49,159 nucleotides of DNA, taken from contig SVPN01000010.1 of NCBI GenBank assembly GCA_015065805.1, positions 1 to 49,159 on the forward strand. Reading direction: 5' to 3'. Every line of letters begins with the position of its first letter. The stretch's first letter is position 1. A program made the position numbers and the translations under genes. This DNA comes from Oscillospiraceae bacterium. Lineage in GTDB: Bacteria > Bacillota > Clostridia > Oscillospirales > Acutalibacteraceae. Below are positions 1 to 7,257 of this stretch, piece by piece. Under the pieces are notes generated by a model that saw nothing but the letters and a program-made list of their open reading frames with translations, had not been told where the DNA came from and did not search any database.

Positions 1-83
1 AAATGTGGCGAAGCCACACATCATTCGCGAAGCGAACATCATTAGGCGAAGCCGTCATCATTTGCCGAAGGCAAACATCATTC
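1..83. repeat. Four tandem mini-hairpins with GAA loops
   Basis: Four units of about 18-20 bp follow one another. Each has a short palindrome around a GAA triloop and ends in CATCATT (19-25, 37-43, 56-62, 76-82). The stems are TGTGGC/GCCACA (4-9 with 13-18), TTCGC/GCGAA (24-28 with 32-36), GGC/GCC (45-47 with 51-53) and TTTGCC/GGCAAA (61-66 with 70-75). Stem sequences differ but pairing is kept, while loop and linker are constant. The block lies directly beyond the tRNA-Arg terminator. Function unknown; the array may continue left of the window. Confidence 0.75.
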
Positions 84-123
84 AAAAAACGCACCTTTGT
101 CTACCGACAAAGGTGCGTTTTTT
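84..123 (-). terminator. Intrinsic terminator of tRNA-Arg
   Basis: An 18-bp perfect stem (84-101 with 106-123) closes a TACC loop. Both outer ends are runs of six A or T, so it can act in both directions. On the minus strand it begins two bases after the encoded CCA of the tRNA. Confidence 0.9.
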
Positions 124-125
124 GT

Positions 126-202
126 TGGCGCGCCCGAAGGGATTCGAACCCCTGACCTTTTGATTCGTAGTCAAACACTCTATCCGGCTGAGCTACGAGC
201 GC
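126..202 (-). tRNA. tRNA-Arg (anticodon ACG)
   Basis: On the minus strand the 77-nt sequence folds as a cloverleaf. The acceptor stem pairs GCGCTCG (196-202) with CGGGCGC (130-136), the anticodon stem is TTTGA/TCAAA around loop CTACGAA, and the T loop is TTCGAAT. The anticodon is ACG, normally edited to ICG and reading CGU, CGC and CGA. Discriminator G and a genomically encoded CCA (126-128) follow. It has its own consensus promoter upstream and a strong terminator downstream, so it appears to be a single-gene transcription unit. Confidence 0.97.
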
Positions 203-235
203 ATTTTCAGTTGTGTTCCCGTGAGAACAGTCAAC

Positions 236-264
236 ATTATAGGCGGTAAATACGCATTTGTCAA
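236..264 (-). promoter_or_regulatory. Consensus sigma-A promoter of tRNA-Arg
   Basis: On the minus strand TTGACA (259-264) is followed after exactly 17 bp by TATAAT (236-241). Both hexamers match consensus fully, as expected for a stable-RNA promoter. Transcription should start near 229, about 27 nt before the mature tRNA. Confidence 0.88.
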
Positions 265-337
265 GAGGAAAAATGCAAGAAATTCAAAATTTTTAAAAAA
301 TATTTTGGAATTGGCTGATTTTTTTGCAAATTGGTGC

Positions 338-366
338 TTTACAAACGCGCAAGTGCGTGGTATACT
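338..366 (+). promoter_or_regulatory. Promoter of rpsO
   Basis: TTTACA (338-343), a 17-bp spacer and TATACT (361-366). The predicted start near 373 leaves a leader of about 125 nt before rpsO. It is divergent from the tRNA-Arg promoter, with about 70 bp between the two -35 elements. Confidence 0.8.
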
Positions 367-373
367 GATTAAG

Positions 374-468
374 CGTGTGCAAGAGACACACGACAAAGCC
401 GAGCGCACGGACGGCGGAGTATGCCTGTTTTTTCGGGATGCCTTGGTTCCCCGCTCTGTGACTTTGGC
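374..468 (+). promoter_or_regulatory. Structured rpsO leader, candidate S15 autoregulatory RNA
   Basis: The leader starts with a hairpin CGTGTG/CACACG (374-379 with 387-392). Two distant segments then pair: CAAAG (394-398) with CTTTG (462-466), and GAGCG (401-405) with CGCTC (452-456). Together they enclose about 45 nt just before the ribosome binding site. S15 represses its own translation through leader structure in several bacterial groups, with unrelated folds. Assigning that role here is inference from position and pairing; I cannot match it to a named family. Confidence 0.4.
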
Positions 469-497
469 AATATTTTAAAGAAAGGTGGTACATTATT

Positions 498-764
498 ATG
501 ATGTTACCCGAGCAGAAGCAAGAAATCATCAAAGCCTACGCTACCCACGAAGGCGACACCGGTTCCCCCGAGGTTCAGATCGCTGTGCTGACTCATCGCA
601 TTGCTGACCTGACCGCTCACCTGAAGGATCACCCGAAAGATCACCACAGCCGCCGCGGCCTTCTCAAGATGGTCGGTCAGCGCCGTGGTCTTCTGGACTA
701 TCTCATGAAGAAAGACATCAATCGCTATCGTGCGATCATCGAGAAGCTGGGTATCCGTAAATAA
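498..764 (+). CDS. rpsO: 30S ribosomal protein S15
   Basis: This encodes ribosomal protein S15, a primary 16S rRNA-binding protein that organises the platform of the 30S subunit. The 88-residue product has the family's usual length. It carries the conserved GDTGSPEVQ stretch near residues 19-27, the [15 protein letters not shown] block that contacts rRNA, and the C-terminal [13 protein letters not shown]. The ribosome binding site GGTGG (484-488) is 9 nt before the first ATG; a second ATG follows immediately at 501, so the true start could be one codon later. A promoter at 338-366 and a folded leader precede it. It is followed by a stable hairpin and then pnp, the rpsO-pnp order found in many bacteria. 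Confidence 0.97.
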   Translation: MMLPEQKQEIIKAYATHEGDTGSPEVQIAVLTHRIADLTAHLKDHPKDHHSRRGLLKMVGQRRGLLDYLMKKDINRYRAIIEKLGIRK

Positions 765-776
765 TTTGGATCCGAT

Positions 777-806
777 GAGGCAGGCGGGAGCATTTCCGCC
801 TGCCTC
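777..806 (+). promoter_or_regulatory. rpsO-pnp intergenic hairpin
   Basis: A perfect 11-bp GC-rich stem (777-787 with 796-806) with an 8-nt loop lies 12 nt after the rpsO stop. No T-run follows, so it is a poor intrinsic terminator. In Escherichia coli the rpsO-pnp gap holds RNase III-sensitive structure through which PNPase controls its own mRNA. A processing or mRNA-stabilising role here is by analogy. A weak promoter-like pair (TTGCAA, TAAAAT) lies nearer pnp around 873-897. Confidence 0.5.
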
Positions 807-940
807 AAACTGCGAAAATATGGGGCGGCGATCGGCCGTTTTAGCGATGAAGCGGGCGCTGTAAAAGGCGTTGCAACGTCGGCTTTGTTGCTAAAATACC
901 GTTGCCGCCTCATAGGAAAATACAAAAGGAGGCAAACATT

Positions 941-3154
941 ATGTCTATGAGCAAGATCGAAACCTTTGATACCTACAAAGTGTTTGAAACGACCCTCGCA
1001 GGTCGTCCGCTGGTCGTCGAGACCGGCAAAGTGGCACAGCTTGCCAACGGCTCGTGCCTGGTTCGCTACGGCGAAACCGTGGTGCTGTGCGCTGTCACCG
1101 CATCCGCAAAGCCCCGTGAGGGCGTGGACTTCTTCCCGATGTCTGTGGATTACGAAGAGAAGCTTTACGCTGTGGGTCGCATCCCCGGCTCGTTCCAGCG
1201 CCGTGAGGGTCGTCCCTCCGAGAAGGCGATCCTCACCTCCCGTGTGATCGACCGCCCGATCCGCCCGCTGTTCCCCAAGGATATGCGCAATGACGTGTCC
1301 ATCGTCTGCACCGTGATGTCCGTGGATCCCGACTGCCCGCCCGAAACCACCGCCATGATCGCCGCATCCATCGGCATCTCCATTTCCGACATTCCGTGGG
1401 ACGGCCCGATCTCGGGTGTTGTTGTCGGTCTTGTGGACGGCAAGTTTGTCATCAACCCGACCGCTGAGCAGGAGAAGGTCTCCGAAATGCACGTGACCGT
1501 TGCTTCCACCGCTGATCTGGTCGCTATGATCGAAGCCGGCGCCAACGAAGTGGACGACGAGACGATGTTCGACGGTATTATGGCGGGTCATGAGGCGAAC
1601 CAGCAGATCGTCAGCTTCATCAACGATATCGTTGCGGAGATCGGCAAGCCGAAGTTTGAGTTCACCTCCAACGATCCCGATCCCGAGATGTTCGAGGCGA
1701 TCAAAGAGTTCGCCATTGACGATGTCAAGTTCGCTCTTGACACCGATGACAAGCGCATCCGCGACGAGCGCCTGAAGCCCGTCTACGAAGCGGTTCACGC
1801 GAAGTTTGACGAAGAATACGCCGATCAGATTGAGAAGATCGACGAGTGCATGTACAAGCTGCAGAAGTTTGTGGTTCGCCGCTGGCTCCTTGACGAGGGC
1901 AAGCGTGTGGACGGTCGCGGCATCGATGAGATCCGCCCGCTGGCTTCCGAAGTCGGCGTGCTGCCCCGCGTGCACGGTTCGGGTCTGTTCACCCGCGGTC
2001 AGACGCAGGTGCTGACCGTTGCGACCCTCGGCTCCACGAAGGATGCTCAGCTTCTGGACGGTATCGATGACGAAACCGAGAAGCGTTATATGCATCATTA
2101 CAACTTCCCCTCTTACTCGGTGGGTGAGACCAAGCCCTCCCGCGGCCCCGGCCGTCGTGAGATCGGTCACGGCGCTCTTGCTGAGCGCGCGCTCCTGCCC
2201 GTGATCCCGAGTGTGGAAGAATTCCCCTACACCATCCGCCTTGTCAGTGAGGTTGTGTCCTCCAACGGCTCTACCTCGCAGGGCTCCATCTGCGGCTCGA
2301 CGCTTGCTCTGATGGATGCCGGTGTGCCGATCAAGGCTCCCGTTGCGGGTATCTCTTGCGGCCTTGTGACCGAGGGCGACCGCTTTATGACGATGGTTGA
2401 CATCCAGGGCGTCGAGGACTTCTTCGGCGATATGGATTTCAAGGTAGGCGGTACCAAGAAGGGTATCACCGCTATCCAGATGGACCTGAAGGTGCACGGC
2501 TTGACTCCCGCTATCATCAAGGAAGCACTTGCCAAGACCCATAAGGCTCGCAACTACATCCTTGACGAAGTGATGCTCAAAGCCATTCCCGCTCCGCGTG
2601 AGGAGCTTTCCAAGTGGGCACCCAAGATGCTCTCCACCAAGATCGATGTGGACAAGATCCGCGAAGTCATCGGTAAGGGTGGCTCGGTCATCCAGAAGAT
2701 CTGCGCTGACTGCAACTGCAACGTGGATGTGCAGGAAGACGGCTCCATCTTCATCACCGCTGTGGATATCGAAGGTGCGCGCCGTGCGCTTGCCATCATC
2801 GAAACCATCGCGAAGGATCCCGAGGTCGGCTCGATCTATAAAGGTCGCGTGACCCGCCTGATGACCTTCGGTGCGTTCGTGGAGATCGCGCCCGGTAAGG
2901 AAGGCCTTGTGCACATCAGCAAGCTGGATCTCAAGCGCGTGGAGAAGGTCGAGGATGTCGTGGCGATCGGCGACGAAGTGGTCGTGAAGGTCACCGAGAT
3001 CGACGAGCAGGGCCGTATCAACCTGTCCCGCCGCGATGCGCTGATTCAATTAGAGGGTCTTAACCCCGATGATTATGACGACGGTAGTGAAGGCGGCGGT
3101 CGTCCGCCCCGCCGCAACCGCGACGGTGGTAACCGCCCGCGCCGCCACAATTAA
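941..3154 (+). CDS. pnp: Polynucleotide phosphorylase
   Basis: PNPase is the trimeric phosphorolytic 3'-5' exoribonuclease of mRNA decay; it releases nucleoside diphosphates and can also add tails. The 737-residue product has the full domain order: RNase PH domain 1, an alpha-helical linker, RNase PH domain 2 (around residues 310-530), a KH domain with IREVIGKGGSVIQ near 560-580 and an S1 domain with LMTFGAFVEIAPGKEGLVH near 630-650. The tail is rich in Gly and Arg, a common RNA-binding extension. I chose ATG 941 because AAAAGGAGG ends 7-8 nt upstream; an in-frame ATG 13 codons earlier has no ribosome binding site. A terminator follows at 3161. A very long open frame opposite this gene is a codon-usage artefact. 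Confidence 0.97.
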   Translation: MSMSKIETFDTYKVFETTLAGRPLVVETGKVAQLANGSCLVRYGETVVLCAVTASAKPREGVDFFPMSVDYEEKLYAVGRIPGSFQRREGRPSEKAILTSRVIDRPIRPLFPKDMRNDVSIVCTVMSVDPDCPPETTAMIAASIGISISDIPWDGPISGVVVGLVDGKFVINPTAEQEKVSEMHVTVASTADLVAMIEAGANEVDDETMFDGIMAGHEANQQIVSFINDIVAEIGKPKFEFTSNDPDPEMFEAIKEFAIDDVKFALDTDDKRIRDERLKPVYEAVHAKFDEEYADQIEKIDECMYKLQKFVVRRWLLDEGKRVDGRGIDEIRPLASEVGVLPRVHGSGLFTRGQTQVLTVATLGSTKDAQLLDGIDDETEKRYMHHYNFPSYSVGETKPSRGPGRREIGHGALAERALLPVIPSVEEFPYTIRLVSEVVSSNGSTSQGSICGSTLALMDAGVPIKAPVAGISCGLVTEGDRFMTMVDIQGVEDFFGDMDFKVGGTKKGITAIQMDLKVHGLTPAIIKEALAKTHKARNYILDEVMLKAIPAPREELSKWAPKMLSTKIDVDKIREVIGKGGSVIQKICADCNCNVDVQEDGSIFITAVDIEGARRALAIIETIAKDPEVGSIYKGRVTRLMTFGAFVEIAPGKEGLVHISKLDLKRVEKVEDVVAIGDEVVVKVTEIDEQGRINLSRRDALIQLEGLNPDDYDDGSEGGGRPPRRNRDGGNRPRRHN

Positions 3155-3160
3155 GACGTG

Positions 3161-3198
3161 AAAATAACCGCCGTCCGCTCTCGGATGGCGGTTATTTT
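3161..3198 (+). terminator. Intrinsic terminator after pnp
   Basis: A 17-bp stem (3161-3177 with 3182-3198) with loop CTCT, an A-run at the base on the left and TTTT at the base on the right. It separates pnp from the helicase gene, whose ribosome binding site begins only about 6 nt later. Some read-through or a promoter inside pnp must therefore serve the helicase. Confidence 0.85.
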
Positions 3199-3219
3199 GG
3201 GTAAAAAAGGATAGAAAAT

Positions 3220-4467
3220 ATGATGGATACAACTGTAAAAGAGCCGATGACTTTTGAAGAATTAGGGCTGTCCGAGGCGACGCATAAGGCGCTTGCCAAA
3301 ATGGGGATCACCCAGCCGACCGAGGTACAGCGCAAGACGATCCCGTTGATGATGGACGGCTACGACATCATTGCCAAGGCTCCTACGGGAACGGGCAAGA
3401 CCTGCGCCTTCGGCATTCCGCTCCTGGAGTGCCTCGATATGGGCTGTCGTGATATCCAGGCAGTTGTCGTGTGCCCGACCCGCGAGCTGTGCGTGCAGAT
3501 CACGCAGGAGCTTCGCGATCTGGCGGCATACCGTCAGGAGGTGCGTATCGTCAGCCTGTACGGCGGTATGCCGATGGGCAAACAGCTGGATGCGCTTAAA
3601 AAGAAGCCGCATATCGTGGTGGCGACACCCGGGCGACTGCTTGACCATATGAAGCGCGGCACGGCATACATCGGCAACGTGTACACAGCGGTGCTCGACG
3701 AAGCGGATGAGATGCTCAAGATGGGCTTCATCAAAGACGTGCGCCGCATTTTAGGCGAAACCCCTGCCGATACGCAGGTGGTGATGTTCTCGGCAACGAT
3801 GTCGCGCGAGGTGATGGATGTTGCGTGGGAGTATCAGAAAAATGCCGTGGAGATCACGGTGGCGGCATCGGGTGAAAACCGCCCGAAAATTGCCCAGTTT
3901 GTGATGCACGCCGAGGGCGATGCCCGTGTCAGGGAGCTGACCCGACTCATCGACACCCTGGATCTGCACCGCGTGATGGTGTTTTGCAACACCAAATCGA
4001 CGGTGCGCTGGCTGGATCTGAAGCTCCGCCGTCAGGGTCGCTCGGTGGATTGTCTGCACGGCGATATCCCGCAGACGCAGCGTAACCGCGTGATGGCGGC
4101 ATACCGCCGCGGCGATTTTGAGATTATGATCGCCACCGATGTCGCCGCCCGCGGCATTGATGTGGACGATGTGGAAGCGGTGTTCAACTTCGACATTCCC
4201 GAGGAAAACGAATATTATCTGCATCGCATCGGCAGAACGGGTCGCGCCAAGCGTTGCGGCGTGGCGTTCACCTTTATGTCGTTGACCATCCCGCACGATG
4301 ACACCTACCGATTGCGGGATATCAAGAAATACACCCACTCGGACATTTTGGATGTTGTGTGGGACGAGGAAGGCAACGCCGTTCTGAAAGAGGACGGTAC
4401 ACGGATTACGACGCTCATCGAAAACGGTGTGCAGTCACGCGTCTATGAAGAAGGAGAGAACGAGTAA
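3220..4467 (+). CDS. DEAD-box ATP-dependent RNA helicase
   Basis: This is an ATP-dependent RNA unwinding protein of superfamily 2, probably acting in RNA decay or ribosome assembly in the cytoplasm. In the 415 residues the Q motif (ITQPTEVQRKTIP, about 30-42), motif I APTGTGKT, motif Ia PTREL, motif Ib TPGRLLDH, motif II DEADEM, motif III SAT, motif V ATDVAARGIDV and motif VI HRIGRTGRAKR are all in order. There is almost no C-terminal extension after the second RecA domain, unlike CshA or DeaD, so it is a minimal helicase and I give no symbol. ATG 3220 is 8 nt after AAAAGGA. It sits behind pnp, a frequent helicase partner in degradosome-like complexes, and its stop overlaps the next start. 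Confidence 0.93.
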   Translation: MMDTTVKEPMTFEELGLSEATHKALAKMGITQPTEVQRKTIPLMMDGYDIIAKAPTGTGKTCAFGIPLLECLDMGCRDIQAVVVCPTRELCVQITQELRDLAAYRQEVRIVSLYGGMPMGKQLDALKKKPHIVVATPGRLLDHMKRGTAYIGNVYTAVLDEADEMLKMGFIKDVRRILGETPADTQVVMFSATMSREVMDVAWEYQKNAVEITVAASGENRPKIAQFVMHAEGDARVRELTRLIDTLDLHRVMVFCNTKSTVRWLDLKLRRQGRSVDCLHGDIPQTQRNRVMAAYRRGDFEIMIATDVAARGIDVDDVEAVFNFDIPEENEYYLHRIGRTGRAKRCGVAFTFMSLTIPHDDTYRLRDIKKYTHSDILDVVWDEEGNAVLKEDGTRITTLIENGVQSRVYEEGENE

Positions 4468-5846
4468 TGCCGAGTAAAACACGCTACGACGTTATTATTA
4501 TCGGAGCAGGTCCCGGCGGTATCTTTGCGGCATACGAGCTGATACAAAAGAGGCCGGAGCTGAAAGTCGCCGTATTTGAAGCCGGTCACGCCTTGGATAA
4601 GCGCAAGTGTCCTATTGACGGCGATAAAATCAAGACCTGCATCGGCTGTAAGAGCTGCTCTATTATGAGCGGTTTCGGCGGTGCCGGTGCATTCTCCGAC
4701 GGTAAGTACAATATCACCAACGATTTCGGCGGTACCTTGTATGAGTACATCGGCAAGAAGCAAGCGATGGATCTGATGCACTATGTGGATGAGATCAATA
4801 TGCGTTACGGCGGTTCCGGCTGCAAGCTGTATTCAACCGCGGGCACCAAGTTCAAGACCCTTTGTATTCAGAACGATCTGCATCTTCTGGATGCCTCTGT
4901 CCGTCATCTGGGTACGGATATCAACTATGTGGTGCTTGAAAATCTGTATGCCGATCTGAAGGATAAAGCGGAATTCTTTTTTGATACACCCGTGGAGAGT
5001 GTTAAGGTTATCTCCGACGGTTACGAGATCAAAGCGAAGGGCGAGACGTATTCCTGCGAAAAATGCGTGATCTCCGTCGGTCGCATCGGCAGCAAGTGGA
5101 TGGAGAAGGTGTGCAAGGAGCTTGAGATCCCCACGAAGTCCAACCGTGTTGATCTCGGCGTTCGTGTGGAATTGCCTGCAACGGTATTTGCGCATCTTAC
5201 GGATGAGCTGTACGAAAGTAAAATTGTTTACCGTACCAAGCAGTACGGCGACAAGGTCCGCACCTTCTGTATGAATCCCAAGGGTGCGGTTGTGAATGAA
5301 AATACAAACGGCATTATTACCGTGAACGGGCATAGCTACGAAGATCCTGCCATGCAAACGGAGAACACCAACTTTGCGTTGCTGGTATCGCAGCATTTCT
5401 CGGAGCCCTTCAAGGATTCCAACGGCTACGGCGAGTCCATTGCCCGTCTGAGCAATATGCTGGGCGGCGGCGTGATCGTTCAGCGCTTCGGTGATCTGAT
5501 TCGCGGTCGCCGTTCCACCGCAGGACGGATGGAGGATGCGTTTATCACGCCGACCCTGCAGGCAACGCCCGGTGATCTGAGCCTGGTTCTGCCCAAGCGC
5601 CTGCTGGACGGCATCATCGAAATGATTTATGCCCTGGACAAGGTTGCACCCGGTACGGCAAACGATGATACGCTTCTGTACGGCGTGGAAGTCAAATTCT
5701 ACAATATGGAAGTGGAAGTCAACAATAAACTGGAGTCTCGCTACAAAGGCCTTTACATCATTGGTGACGGCAGCGGTATTACGCATTCGCTGTCCCATGC
5801 ATCCGCAAGCGGCGTCCACGTTGCAAGGGATATTGCCGACAAGTAA
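4467..5846 (+). CDS. FAD-dependent dehydrogenase (COG2509-like)
   Basis: This is a predicted flavoprotein oxidoreductase of unknown substrate. The 459-residue product starts with a Rossmann dinucleotide-binding segment, DVIIIGAGPGGIFAAYEL near residues 8-25, and ends with the second FAD motif YIIGDGSGITHSLSHASASG. It resembles the uncharacterised 'FAD-dependent dehydrogenase' group often annotated as NAD(P)/FAD-dependent oxidoreductase. A CIGCKSCSIMSGFGGAGAFSD stretch near residue 50 has closely spaced cysteines that could be redox-active or bind metal; that is inference. Its ATG overlaps the helicase stop (TAATG, sharing base 4467), and GAAGGAGAG lies inside the helicase end, so the two are translationally coupled. 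I see no functional link to RNA helicase activity. Confidence 0.85.
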   Translation: MPSKTRYDVIIIGAGPGGIFAAYELIQKRPELKVAVFEAGHALDKRKCPIDGDKIKTCIGCKSCSIMSGFGGAGAFSDGKYNITNDFGGTLYEYIGKKQAMDLMHYVDEINMRYGGSGCKLYSTAGTKFKTLCIQNDLHLLDASVRHLGTDINYVVLENLYADLKDKAEFFFDTPVESVKVISDGYEIKAKGETYSCEKCVISVGRIGSKWMEKVCKELEIPTKSNRVDLGVRVELPATVFAHLTDELYESKIVYRTKQYGDKVRTFCMNPKGAVVNENTNGIITVNGHSYEDPAMQTENTNFALLVSQHFSEPFKDSNGYGESIARLSNMLGGGVIVQRFGDLIRGRRSTAGRMEDAFITPTLQATPGDLSLVLPKRLLDGIIEMIYALDKVAPGTANDDTLLYGVEVKFYNMEVEVNNKLESRYKGLYIIGDGSGITHSLSHASASGVHVARDIADK

Positions 5847-5942
5847 ACGCGTTCGCCATATCGCGGCTTGACCGTTTCACGAACATAAACGGGCGGTACT
5901 GCTTGACTTTCGTGTCCGCTTTACGGCAATTGGAGTGGTTTT

Positions 5943-6539
5943 ATGAAAACAACAAAACGCTTTTGGTTGACAGCGCTTGCGGCGCTTGTTGTCGGCGCGG
6001 TATCCTATTTTGTACCGTCGCGGATAATGGCTGCGCAGGATCCCATTGTCATTATCGGCGGTTATCAACCGCCGTACTGGTTGTTGGCGGCAAATCAATG
6101 CGGTGGATTGTTTATGTTCATTGCAGGGGGATGCGCCGTCACGGTGATGCTGGCGTTGCTTTTGTGGCTGTATCACGCGCTGTCCAAACCCGACGGTCTG
6201 CGCAAAACCAGCCTGCTGTCGGCGTTGCTCGGTGTGACGTGCAGCTTCGGTTTGTACTGCGGTCTGAGGTTTATCGGTGTTGTCATGGCGCAGGCGGCAT
6301 TCGGCGGTGTGGTGAATGAGCACCCGTTTGTAACGGCGGGCAGTATAGTCGGTGTTACGCTGGCTATGATCGTGGCGGCGGTGCTCATTTGGCGAATCGT
6401 TGCACAAAAAGGGTCCCGCACGAGTGGTGCGTTTATGGCGGATTTGCTGCTGTTTCTCTTTGGCGGAGCTTCGACGTTCCTGCTTTGGGGATGGCTGCAG
6501 GGCACCGGCAGTTGGTTTGTGCACTTGATGGGATGGTAA
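5943..6539 (+). CDS. Multi-pass membrane protein, unrecognised
   Basis: I do not recognise this 198-residue protein. It has a basic N terminus (MKTTKR) followed by about five hydrophobic helices, near residues 7-27, 54-80, 92-117, 132-154 and 166-187, with positively charged short loops (residues 86-92 and 157-163). No catalytic motif, ATP-binding loop or conserved cysteine pattern is visible. The ribosome binding site is a TTGGAG about 6 nt before ATG 5943. It stands 96 bp after the FAD dehydrogenase and 32 bp before a second membrane protein of nearly the same length. The pair may be an operon and form a complex, but this rests only on position and orientation. Confidence 0.75.
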   Translation: MKTTKRFWLTALAALVVGAVSYFVPSRIMAAQDPIVIIGGYQPPYWLLAANQCGGLFMFIAGGCAVTVMLALLLWLYHALSKPDGLRKTSLLSALLGVTCSFGLYCGLRFIGVVMAQAAFGGVVNEHPFVTAGSIVGVTLAMIVAAVLIWRIVAQKGSRTSGAFMADLLLFLFGGASTFLLWGWLQGTGSWFVHLMGW

Positions 6540-6571
6540 AGAGTACCGCCTTGTACGAGAGGAGAGAGGAT

Positions 6572-7159
6572 ATGAAAAAGATTCATTGGTTTTCGCTGAT
6601 TTGTATGGTATCAAATGCGGCGGCGAATGTTGCGCTTTGCGTTTCCATACGGGGAATTTCACCTTTTGGGATGCTGATTGCGTTGGTGCCGTCGCTGATC
6701 GTGCCGCTCGGTGTATTGCTGTATCTCTTGTGCGGCGATCTGTTCGGAAAAGGTAAAAATGTATTGTTTTCCGTGTTGATGAGTTGGCAGTTGCTGATGG
6801 CGATGCGTGGACTTTGGTCGACTGTCCCCACGGTGGCAAGCGTTTCGACCATACAAACCTGGGGGATATTTGCTGTGGATGTGCTGATGCTCGGTGGTAC
6901 GGTACTGCTGTTGGTCGGTTCGCTGAGAGGGTTTCGCCGCGTAAAACTTTACAAAATCGGCGCTTTTCTGAATGCCGGTATAACGGTGCTGTATCTGGTA
7001 TGTTCGTTTGTCGGTGCTTTGGTAGTTTCGTATTTTGAAAGCGTTCCTGACGGGGTATCTCCCGTCAATTGGCTTTCGCTCGCGAAGTTCGTGACAACGT
7101 TCCTGTTTTATGCCGGGCTCGGTGTTTTGGGCGGCGAAAAGAAAGAAGATAACGGTTGA
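6572..7159 (+). CDS. Multi-pass membrane protein, unrecognised
   Basis: A 195-residue hydrophobic protein that I cannot assign to a family. It shows about six likely membrane helices, spread from residue 5 to residue 187, with a basic loop GFRRVKLYK in the second half. It ends in a short charged tail GGEKKEDNG. I chose ATG 6572 because GAGAGGAGAGAGG lies directly upstream; the open frame extends further upstream, but without a ribosome binding site and overlapping the preceding gene. Same strand and similar size as its neighbour suggest the two are co-transcribed and possibly distant paralogues, although I see no clear sequence identity. A shared bidirectional terminator closes the unit. Confidence 0.75.
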   Translation: MKKIHWFSLICMVSNAAANVALCVSIRGISPFGMLIALVPSLIVPLGVLLYLLCGDLFGKGKNVLFSVLMSWQLLMAMRGLWSTVPTVASVSTIQTWGIFAVDVLMLGGTVLLLVGSLRGFRRVKLYKIGAFLNAGITVLYLVCSFVGALVVSYFESVPDGVSPVNWLSLAKFVTTFLFYAGLGVLGGEKKEDNG

Positions 7160-7168
7160 TTTTTAAAC

Positions 7169-7202
7169 AAAAGGACGCGTATCCTCGGATACGCGTCCTT
7201 TT
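7169..7202. terminator. Bidirectional terminator between convergent units
   Basis: AAAAGGACGCGTATCC (7169-7184) pairs with GGATACGCGTCCTTTT (7187-7202) around a tight loop. It stands between the membrane-protein pair (+) and the DUF4434 genes (-), and has an A-run on one side and a T-run on the other, so it can end both transcripts. Confidence 0.88.
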
Positions 7203-7257
7203 ATTGTGTGTGACGGTCATAACACCGTCGTATAGGATCGTTTTCGGGAACAAATCC

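Noticed and set aside
1..83. CRISPR array
   Set aside because: Units are only 18-20 bp with no separate unique spacers, each unit is itself a small palindrome, and no cas genes are near.
725..3049. Very long open frame on the minus strand opposite pnp
   Set aside because: It is in mirror register with a certain gene of strong codon bias, has no ribosome binding site at its start, and its product looks low in structure and rich in His, Asp and Gly, as expected for a shadow frame.
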